DNA of 49,740 nucleotides, taken from an uncultured Acidobacteriota bacterium. GTDB lineage: Bacteria; Acidobacteriota; Terriglobia; UBA7540. The translations under genes were made by a program, and so were the position numbers. Below, piece after piece: positions 43,386 to 49,740 of this stretch. The notes beneath the pieces were generated by a model, which had not been told where the DNA came from, ran no database searches, and saw only the letters and a program-made list of their open reading frames with translations. Positions within the stretch are counted from its first letter, which is position 1, and every line of letters starts with the position of its first letter. The stretch lies in assembly GCA_937900045.1 (NCBI GenBank), contig CALCEB010000093.1:1-49740 (forward strand). The letters run 5' to 3'.

Positions 43386-46253
43386 ATGACGTGTCCGCAG
43401 TGTTCAACGATTAATTCCAATGATTCTGTCCGCTGCACCCGCTGTGGTTCCAGCCTTTCCGCCTCAGCTTACACTGAGACGATTGGCGGAGAACCCGATG
43501 CGACGGCTGAGGCCGAGTTTCGCAAGCCCCCTGCTGCTGCGGTAGGCCTCGCTACTCCATCTCCAGGCGACGCTAACACTCCCACCCTTACCGCGGCGGG
43601 CTTGGGGACCACTCCCTTCTCTTCGAATGAATCAGCGGTCGTCGAGCCGGGCTCCGATTTCGGCCCGCGTTATAGGATCATTTCACTCCTGGGGCGGGGT
43701 GGCATGGGAGCGGTTTACAAAGCATATGACCGGGAGTTGAACCGCGACGTGGCGTTGAAGCTTGTCCGCCCGGAGTTGACTTCGCAACCGCACTCCATGC
43801 TGCGTTTCAAGCAGGAGTTGTTGCTGGCCAGCAAGATATCCCACAAGAATATTCTTCGTATTCATGATCTCGGTGACGTCAACGGAATGAAATTCATCTC
43901 GATGGCGTATATCGAAGGAGAGGATCTTCATCACCTGCTCAAGAGGAAAGGACCGCTTCCTCTGGAACAGGTTTTGAACATTGCCCGCCAGCTTTGCCAG
44001 GCCTTGGAAGCGGCCCATGCAGAGGGCGTCGTTCACCGCGACCTGAAGCCCCAAAACATCCTGCTGGATGAAGCGGGCCACGCTTATGTCTCCGATTTCG
44101 GCTTGGCAAAGTCCCTGGAATCGGATGCCGCCACCATGACTCAGACGGGGGTGATTCTGGGTACACCGCAGTATATGTCCCCCGAACAGGTGGAAGGCGC
44201 TTCCGTTGACCATCGCAGCGATATTTACGCGCTGGGTCTGATCCTCTACGAGCTCGCGACGGGAGAATCGCCCTTCCCGGGCGAGACCGCGATGCAGATT
44301 ATGTACCGGCGCTTGAAGCAAAAGCCCCGCGATCCGAGAGAGATTAACACCGGGTTGCCTGCATATCTCGGAAGGATCATTTTGCGTTGCCTGGAAAAGG
44401 ATCCGGCGAAGCGGTACCCGTCCGCGCGCGAAGTTCTGCTCGATCTTGACAACGGGCGCCATCCCGCGGTTTCGAGAAGCTTGCGGGCCACCCAAATCAC
44501 CTTAACGCTTCCCACCAGCCGCGGCGGGGTGAGCGCCGTGGCCGCTGCCGCCGGCGTCATCCTCCTGCTGCTAATCATCCCCGCCACCCGGCGCGTCATC
44601 CTTAGTCCGTTCCATTCGACAGGCGCGGTTGAAAGCGGTCCTCCGGCCGCTAAGCCGGGAAAATTTGTTGCCATTCTTCCTTTCCGCGTGCTGGGCGATC
44701 GGGTTTCGCTGGGTTATATCGCTGAAGGTCTGGGGGACGCGCTATCCTCCAAGCTGTTTCAGTTGAAAGACGTTCATGTGGCCTCAGCGGAGACTGTGGA
44801 GAAGGTCGATCCCAAGCTGCCTCTCTCCCAACAGGCGCGGGATCTCGGCGTGAACTTGGTGGTGAATGGAACGCTGCAAAGCGGCGGAAATAAAATCGCC
44901 ATCATCGTCAATTTGCGGGATGCCGTCCACGACCGTCTTTTGTGGACCCAGGAGTTTTCCGGCGTGCCCCAGGACCTGCTCACCCTTGAGGATCAGATTT
45001 ATAACAAACTTGCCGATGAGCTGGAACCGAAGCGGGGCGAGGATGAGCAGACCCGCGCCTCCGCGAACCCCACTGAGAACTTCGCCGCCTACGATCTTTA
45101 CCTCAAGGGGCGAGACCTGATGCGCGGCAGACCCGGTTTGGAGAAGATTCAAACCGCCCTCAGCGACTACGATGAGGCTCTTAAACTCGATCCGAATTTC
45201 GCCTTGGCTTACGCCGGAATTGCCGATGCAAGTCTGGAAGTGTACTTACAAAATAAAGATCGTTTCTGGGCGGATAAGGCATTCAGCGCGGCCCAGCAGG
45301 CGGAACACTTGAACAATAAACTGCCGGACGTTTTTTCCTCCATCGGCAACGTTTACACGGCCACAGGACACACCGCCGAGGCCATCGTCATGCTGCAGCG
45401 CGCTGTGAAGCTGGCTCCGAACTCGGATGACGCTTATCGCCGCCTGGGCGACGCCTTCCTGGCAGATGGGCGAAAGGTCGAAGCTTTGCAAGCCTATCAA
45501 AGAGCAGTCCAGATTAATCCTTACTACTGGAACAACTACAATGAGCTTGGCTCAGCCTATTTCCAGGTTGGTGAATACGATCATGCTTTGGCGGCTTTCC
45601 GACAGGTAGCGCGCCTTGAGCCAGACAATGCCGTGGGATACGAAAATACGGGCGCCATTTACTTCCAGTTGGGCAAATACAATCAGTCGATAGCGGCATT
45701 TCAAAGAGCTCTCCAGCTTCGCCCCACGTATGACACAGTGACAGACTTGGGAAACGCTTACTTCTTTCTAAGGCGTTACAACGACGCAGTCACCACTTTC
45801 GAAAGGGCGGTGCAGATGAACCCGAATCAGGCGGTGACGGCCGCCAATCTGGCCGACGCTTACCGCTGGTCTGGCCAAGCTGACAAGGCGCGATCCACTT
45901 ATAATCACGCGATCGAACTGGGGGTCAAGGACCTGCAGGTGAACCCCAGGGACTCCGACGCCATGGGTAATTTGGCGCTTGATTACGCGAAGACAGCCAA
46001 CCCGGGCCAGGCCGTGCAGCTTATTCACCGGGCTCGATCCATTGATGGGACGGACGTCGATTTGATTTATGATGAGGCGGTGATTCAGGCGCTGGCGGGG
46101 CATGCGCCCGATGCGCTTCAAGCGCTAAGAGAGGCGTTGAAGAAGGGATTTTCACCGAGTTACGTGGAAAACGACCCACAGTTGGACAGCCTGAGACCGA
46201 ACCCCGCCTTTAAGGACCTGCTCAAGCAGATTGGAGGAATACACAATCACTGA
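43386..46253 (+). CDS. Membrane Ser/Thr protein kinase with zinc ribbon, FlgO/TolB-like domain and TPRs
   Basis: A Hanks-type kinase of 955 residues. It starts with a zinc ribbon (CPQC and CTRCG, residues ~3-21) and a flexible Pro/Thr-rich linker. The kinase domain (~96-355) has the glycine loop LLGRGGMGAVYKAY, K125 in VALKLV, HRDLKPQN (217-224), DFG (237-239) and YMSPEQ, so it should be active. A membrane helix follows at ~381-402. Outside the membrane are a FlgO/TolB-like domain (FVAILPFRVLGD..., LVVNGTLQ) and about nine TPRs from residue ~560 on. This order is frequent in Acidobacteriota kinases. The ATG at 43386 is preferred over a TTG one codon earlier. Targets are unknown; a sensory or scaffold role of the TPR part is inferred. 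Confidence 0.92.
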   Translation: MTCPQCSTINSNDSVRCTRCGSSLSASAYTETIGGEPDATAEAEFRKPPAAAVGLATPSPGDANTPTLTAAGLGTTPFSSNESAVVEPGSDFGPRYRIISLLGRGGMGAVYKAYDRELNRDVALKLVRPELTSQPHSMLRFKQELLLASKISHKNILRIHDLGDVNGMKFISMAYIEGEDLHHLLKRKGPLPLEQVLNIARQLCQALEAAHAEGVVHRDLKPQNILLDEAGHAYVSDFGLAKSLESDAATMTQTGVILGTPQYMSPEQVEGASVDHRSDIYALGLILYELATGESPFPGETAMQIMYRRLKQKPRDPREINTGLPAYLGRIILRCLEKDPAKRYPSAREVLLDLDNGRHPAVSRSLRATQITLTLPTSRGGVSAVAAAAGVILLLLIIPATRRVILSPFHSTGAVESGPPAAKPGKFVAILPFRVLGDRVSLGYIAEGLGDALSSKLFQLKDVHVASAETVEKVDPKLPLSQQARDLGVNLVVNGTLQSGGNKIAIIVNLRDAVHDRLLWTQEFSGVPQDLLTLEDQIYNKLADELEPKRGEDEQTRASANPTENFAAYDLYLKGRDLMRGRPGLEKIQTALSDYDEALKLDPNFALAYAGIADASLEVYLQNKDRFWADKAFSAAQQAEHLNNKLPDVFSSIGNVYTATGHTAEAIVMLQRAVKLAPNSDDAYRRLGDAFLADGRKVEALQAYQRAVQINPYYWNNYNELGSAYFQVGEYDHALAAFRQVARLEPDNAVGYENTGAIYFQLGKYNQSIAAFQRALQLRPTYDTVTDLGNAYFFLRRYNDAVTTFERAVQMNPNQAVTAANLADAYRWSGQADKARSTYNHAIELGVKDLQVNPRDSDAMGNLALDYAKTANPGQAVQLIHRARSIDGTDVDLIYDEAVIQALAGHAPDALQALREALKKGFSPSYVENDPQLDSLRPNPAFKDLLKQIGGIHNH

Positions 46254-46320
46254 CTGCCAAAAAAGACCTGACAGCGGTTTGTGGCGGGAGCCGGTATACT
46301 AAGTCGGCGGGGCTCCAAAA

Positions 46321-46375
46321 CTGTAGCGCTGGCCTGCGAGTGGCGTATTTCGCCGCTCATAGAGCGGTGCTACAG
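46321..46375. repeat. Hairpin repeat family, copy 3
   Basis: Two 25-nt arms, beginning CTGTAGCGCTGGCC (46321) and ending CGGTGCTACAG (46375), enclose a TATTT loop at 46346-46350. About 17 of 25 positions are Watson-Crick pairs, with further G-U pairs. The CTGTAGC start resembles copy 1 at 24109. It lies in the convergent intergenic space (46254-46493) between the kinase and PEP-CTERM genes, where it may serve as a bidirectional terminator. Confidence 0.65.
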
Positions 46376-46456
46376 CGAATGACCGCCGCCGACTTATGGC
46401 GTCGTGTATAGGACTTACTTTACTGTGAAGGAAGGCCACTGCTCCTACCCAAGTTT

Positions 46457-46480
46457 CCCGGTTGCCCGAGGATAACCGGG
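46457..46480. terminator. Possible terminator hairpin
   Basis: CCCGGTT (46457-46463) and AACCGGG (46474-46480) form a perfect 7-bp stem with a 10-nt loop, 13 bp past the PEP-CTERM stop on the minus strand. There is no T-run on the plus side, while the minus side reads AAACTTGGG after the stem, so classical intrinsic termination is doubtful. Confidence 0.3.
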
Positions 46481-46493
46481 GGAAGAACCAGGC

Positions 46494-47069
46494 TCAGAGG
46501 AGGGCCGCGGTCCTTCGATATTTCCACATTGCGAGCGCCAGCAAACCTATCATAAAGAGAATGATGGTTGCAGACTCTGGAACGTTGGCCTGGGCGTCAA
46601 AATTCGTGGGAGCGATGAAACCCTTCACATCGAAAATGAAATCTCCTTGGGATCCACTGGGGATTCCGCAGAAATTGTCTTGGTTTGGATCGCAGTGAGC
46701 AGTCCTAGGGGTGTTGGAAAAGAAAACACTGATCACCTGGTTGTCCGGCCCAAAGTTGAACTGGCAGTTATCAAACCACGGCCCGCCGCTGCACTGCAAA
46801 TTCTTATCGGGCTGAAATGGATCAAACTGGATGAATAGATTCTTCCAGGTGGTCCCGCTTTCATTCACGAAGTCGCAGTCCGGCACTTCGATATTGCCGA
46901 GGAAGCAGGGGCTCGTCCCAGGGCTGGTGCCGGACGGGGACGTGATTACAAAGGTCAAGGTGGTAATGGGAGTGCTGCGAGTTCCTTTGCCAATAATGAT
47001 CTGAGTGGCGAAGGAACTAGCTGGAATAACAATCAGCGCAATCAACTGGATGAATCGAAGATGTCTCAC
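46494..47069 (-). CDS. PEP-CTERM sorted exported protein
   Basis: A 191-residue secreted protein. The N-terminus RHLRFIQLIALIVIPASSF is a signal peptide. The C-terminus has the tripartite sorting signal: VPES (a PEP variant), a hydrophobic helix TIILFMIGLLALAMW, and the basic tail KYRRTAALL. Such proteins are cut by an exosortase and displayed or released with exopolysaccharide. The body carries several Cys (SPCFLG, PDCDF, HCDPNQDNFCG) that may pair. The start is GTG preceded by a GGGG-type ribosome site. No exosortase gene is in the window. The ~280 bp upstream are without recognisable features. Confidence 0.85.
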   Translation of the reverse strand: MRHLRFIQLIALIVIPASSFATQIIIGKGTRSTPITTLTFVITSPSGTSPGTSPCFLGNIEVPDCDFVNESGTTWKNLFIQFDPFQPDKNLQCSGGPWFDNCQFNFGPDNQVISVFFSNTPRTAHCDPNQDNFCGIPSGSQGDFIFDVKGFIAPTNFDAQANVPESATIILFMIGLLALAMWKYRRTAALL

Positions 47070-47347
47070 TTGCCCCTGCCTTTCATGTGTGGCACCTCAT
47101 GCCGTCCTTTACTTAAAGAGCGGCGAAGCCCCGGACCGTACCTAGAATGATAGTTTTACTGAAGCTAGCTTTTTCCTGCCGTAATGTCAAGGCGTTGAAT
47201 TCCAAGGTAGTGTCGAATTTGGGAACGCCCAAAGACTGCCAGCGCGCGGCTTCAGCCTTGCCGTTCGACCCGCCGGGCTTACCCAGGCTGCTCCGGTTTT
47301 TTTTGCAAACAGGGACCATGCTGTTACATGAGGACGAGGATTGGCGA

Positions 47348-48346
47348 TCACGGTTGGCGCTTGGGTTTGTCCAGAGTGGATCGGGCCTTCTGAAACAAGG
47401 GTCCAAGCCTCAGTCCCACGCCCAGTGAAAAGGTGTTGAACTTATATTGCGCGCTGTAGGTATAGCCTGCAAAGAGGTCAACGCCGTGAAAGGAAAATGA
47501 CTGGATCCATACGCTGGCTCCGTGGTCGCGGGCAATGGCTGCGGGGCCCACGGTCTCGTTACCGCATTCAAAGGCTGAGGCCGCCAGGCACGGACCGGCG
47601 CGAGCCGCAAAGGGAAGCACCCTGCTAAAGACCGTTTGCTGGCCGGAAGTCAAATCATCATAAACCGAAGCTCCGACCGAAATGGAATGAACGAGTTGGT
47701 ACCCGGCGCCGCCTTCAAGATGGGTCACCAGTCCATAGGTCGTGTAGGGCAGCACAAAAGCGCCAGTATCATAGATGGAGTTAGCGATGCCTACATCCGC
47801 GAATGGACGCAAGTGGGAGATGTCGCGCTCAAGATAATTGTCCCAATTATAGGTCGGCCGGCCTGTGCTGAATCCTGCTGCGACCTTGCCGGTGGGCAAC
47901 GTTCCTGTCAGGGTCGAATACCAATTGAAGGATCGAACCGGGATCGTGAATAGTAAGTCCGCGTACACGTCACCCGGTCCCGACTCATTGTTCAACGATG
48001 TCTTTCCGGATCTCACAGGCATCAGTCCGGACCCGGATGAACCCAAACTGGGTGAGCCACTGGCTAAATACAGGGGGATACCGGCGTCAAAGCTAAAATA
48101 CTGATTAATATTGTAGCCGAGGTTTGAGTCAAGCCGGTAGAGTTGGCCAAAGGGGTCAGACGTGAAGGAGAGATATTCATAGCCGGTAAAACCGCGAAAA
48201 GGATTCGAGGTCTGGGAGGCTGCTTGGGTTACCGCCTCGCTGGAGGCTTTGTCCGGATCATTGCTTTGCGCCCTCCCGGACGGCGCAAGCAAGATGAAAA
48301 CGCTTGCGCACACGAAGAGACGGCGGATTGATTTTCGAACCGGCAT
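47348..48346 (-). CDS. Exported outer-membrane beta-barrel-like protein of unknown function
   Basis: A 332-residue protein with a signal peptide (RRLFVCASVFILLAPSGRA, cleavage before QSND). The body alternates aromatic and small residues in about a dozen short amphipathic strands (for example LYRLDSNLGYNINQYFSFDA and GVDLFAGYTYSAQYKF), as in MetA-pathway-like or OmpL-type barrels, and there is no internal helix. The C-terminus SLGVGLRLGPLFQKA resembles the last strand of a barrel, followed by a short basic tail. No specific transporter family is recognised. The ribosome site is weak. Confidence 0.7.
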   Translation of the reverse strand: MPVRKSIRRLFVCASVFILLAPSGRAQSNDPDKASSEAVTQAASQTSNPFRGFTGYEYLSFTSDPFGQLYRLDSNLGYNINQYFSFDAGIPLYLASGSPSLGSSGSGLMPVRSGKTSLNNESGPGDVYADLLFTIPVRSFNWYSTLTGTLPTGKVAAGFSTGRPTYNWDNYLERDISHLRPFADVGIANSIYDTGAFVLPYTTYGLVTHLEGGAGYQLVHSISVGASVYDDLTSGQQTVFSRVLPFAARAGPCLAASAFECGNETVGPAAIARDHGASVWIQSFSFHGVDLFAGYTYSAQYKFNTFSLGVGLRLGPLFQKARSTLDKPKRQP

Positions 48347-48786
48347 GGCCGACCGCTTACCTTGATGAAAAACCCAAGTATCGCATTATCCCTGTGATCT
48401 TCACCTCTTGCCAAGCATGAAAACAATCCCCACCGATATTCGCACGTCGTTCTGCGGGTCTTCAGTGAAATTGACCCTCTGATAAGCGGCTTCAATCAAG
48501 CGAAAGGGGATGTTGCGAGTTGTCTCCGGCCAGGTCTGCCCCCCAAAGCGCTCAATGCAGGGTTGCGCATCCCGCCCCTCCGTCCCAGCTCGATGCCGGT
48601 TGCACAGTTATCGCTTTCAGCGTCAGTTGTCTTATAAACCCGCCAATCCTCCTTTGAGTTGTGTTTTTGCCAAAAGAATTCTGTTGGACTCACGGTGCGC
48701 AAAGCGGCACACCGCTTCGCAATTGCCCCTGGGCAGGCGTGAATTACTGTTAAAATGGCGAGTCAAATCTTGACGGGAGAAAATCG
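48347..48786. other. Intergenic region between barrel protein and nitrilase genes
   Basis: 440 bp separating divergent genes. Two short minus-strand frames (48229-48495 and 48496-48702) have no family, no ribosome site and no coding bias I can defend. A hairpin-like stretch around 48697-48720 (GCAAAGCGG...CCGCTTCGC) is the only structure seen. TAAAAT at 48751-48756 could be a -10 for the nitrilase gene, but no -35 stands at correct spacing. Confidence 0.4.
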
Positions 48787-49641
48787 ATGAAAGTGGCTGC
48801 GGTACAGATGGATGTGAAAATCTTCGAGAAGGATTTCAATTTGGGGGTGATTCTGGAAAACTTTAAGGACGCGGCGCGAGCGGGCGCCAGGCTTGCTGTT
48901 TTTCCGGAATGCGCGTTGCCGGGATACTGCTTTGCGAGCAAGGAAGAAGCCCTACCAGAATCGGAGCCGGTGCCCGGTCCGTCGACAGAGAAAATAGCGG
49001 CAGCGGCCAAGCGGTGGGATTGCACTGCCGTGGTAGGAATGCTGGAGCGCGATGGGGACAATATCTACAACTCCGCCGTGGTTATATCACCACAGGGAAT
49101 TCTGGGCGCGCATCGCAAGGTTCATTTGCTTTGCCTGGGCATCGATCGCTTTGATGAGCTGGGGGACAAGCCTTTCCCGGTTTTTAAGACTCCGGCCGGA
49201 AAGATCGGGATTAACATCTGCTACGATTGCAGTTTTCCGGAGTCGGGCCGGGTTGTGAAACTGAAAGGCGGTCAAATTCTGGCCATCCCTACCAACTGGC
49301 CTTGGGGTTCCGATTCTTGGCAGCACACTCCCAAAGTTCGCGCCACGGAAAATCACATGGTGGTGATCGCCGCGGACCGGGTAGGCGAGGAACGTGGTTT
49401 CCGCTTTTCCGGCCACTCCCAGATCATTGACTACACCGGTCAAGTCCTGGCCGAAGCGGGCGAAACGGAAAGCACGATTCTTTACGCGGAGGTCGATCTC
49501 GAAGGTGTGGACAACAACCATGTCATTCGCTCCCCCGGCGCATGGGAGTTCAACCGTATCGCGGCGCGGCGGCCGGAAATGTATCGCGAAATTACCGAGG
49601 TTCTGAAGGGTTCGAAGGAAATCGGTCACAAGGCAGGATGA
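48787..49641 (+). CDS. Nitrilase-superfamily carbon-nitrogen hydrolase
   Basis: A 284-residue amidase of the CN-hydrolase family. The catalytic triad is E41 in FPECALPG, K111 in AHRKVHL and C145 in NICYDCSFPE, so it should be active. Related enzymes hydrolyse omega-amides, N-carbamoyl amino acids or deaminated glutathione. Substrate cannot be fixed; the typical aliphatic-amidase loops are absent. GGGAGAAAA lies just before the ATG, giving a sound start. It runs alone to the right; 99 bp after its stop the window ends without a further start I can defend. Confidence 0.9.
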   Translation: MKVAAVQMDVKIFEKDFNLGVILENFKDAARAGARLAVFPECALPGYCFASKEEALPESEPVPGPSTEKIAAAAKRWDCTAVVGMLERDGDNIYNSAVVISPQGILGAHRKVHLLCLGIDRFDELGDKPFPVFKTPAGKIGINICYDCSFPESGRVVKLKGGQILAIPTNWPWGSDSWQHTPKVRATENHMVVIAADRVGEERGFRFSGHSQIIDYTGQVLAEAGETESTILYAEVDLEGVDNNHVIRSPGAWEFNRIAARRPEMYREITEVLKGSKEIGHKAG

Positions 49642-49740
49642 AGAGGTCGATTTGCCGAAGCCTCAGCCTTCATCTGGTGTTCATTTTCAACAATTGGGCC
49701 GCTCCTGAACCGGTGGGAGAGAAGCTGCGAAGAGAATCAA

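Noticed and set aside
48496..48702. A 68-codon minus-strand frame
   Set aside because: No ribosome site, no recognisable family; too short to defend.

Overview
The window looks like a chromosomal stretch of an uncultured Acidobacteriota-type bacterium. This is an inference from gene content: a Ser/Thr kinase fused to TPRs, a DUF1501/DUF1800 pair, an M13 peptidase, a polyvinyl-alcohol-dehydrogenase-like quinoprotein, a PEP-CTERM protein and a primary sigma factor beside dnaG. There is no rRNA, transposase, prophage, plasmid or CRISPR signal. One tRNA gene is present. Many true starts are internal to the longest open frame; I moved starts where a Shine-Dalgarno (SD) sequence or the family N-terminus decides it.

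Layout. 1-4.4 kb: a very long coiled-coil protein made of tandem 57-residue repeats, cut by the left edge and interrupted by a +1 frameshift, followed by a two-PilZ protein with a Cys pair between the domains; together they suggest a c-di-GMP-linked locus. 4.5-10 kb: an aminotransferase, tRNA-Ile2(CAU), a secreted M13 metallopeptidase, a YdjM-type membrane protein with a good sigma-70 promoter, and a VTT-domain membrane protein. 10.2-15.1 kb: hydantoinase/oxoprolinase HyuA-HyuB and a Tat-exported glycosylasparaginase, a probable amide or peptide-derivative salvage operon. 15.2-23.8 kb, all leftward: a cytochrome c-quinoprotein fusion, a giant CPBP membrane protease with an internal duplication, a GNAT enzyme, a sigma-like protein with a C-terminal zinc-finger-type motif, and two small exported proteins. 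24.4-27.7 kb: the DUF1501/DUF1800 pair. 27.9-30 kb: YbjQ, DinB-type and Pal-type proteins.

30.1-35.4 kb is the most distinctive metabolic block. A TetR regulator has a near-consensus promoter with a perfect palindrome at the predicted transcription start. It is followed on the same strand by a crotonase, a class I amidotransferase hydrolase, a BoxB-family di-iron oxygenase, a second crotonase resembling cyclohexadienecarbonyl-CoA hydratase, and a macro-domain protein. This looks like aromatic acyl-CoA catabolism, but BoxA and BoxC are absent from the window. 35.4-41.2 kb: M20 peptidase, DedA, rpoD and dnaG, all leftward. 42-49.7 kb: a radical SAM protein, the kinase-TPR protein, the PEP-CTERM protein, an outer-membrane-like protein and a nitrilase-family amidohydrolase.

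Between the genes there are two repeat families. One is a ~600 bp diverged element with two long copies (about 21.2-21.7 and 41.3-41.8 kb) and one short copy (about 24.0 kb), each upstream of a leftward gene and each in the same orientation. The other is a hairpin family with three copies (24.1, 28.9, 46.3 kb). A separate perfect 13-bp hairpin sits inside the DUF1800 coding region, in a low-complexity insertion.
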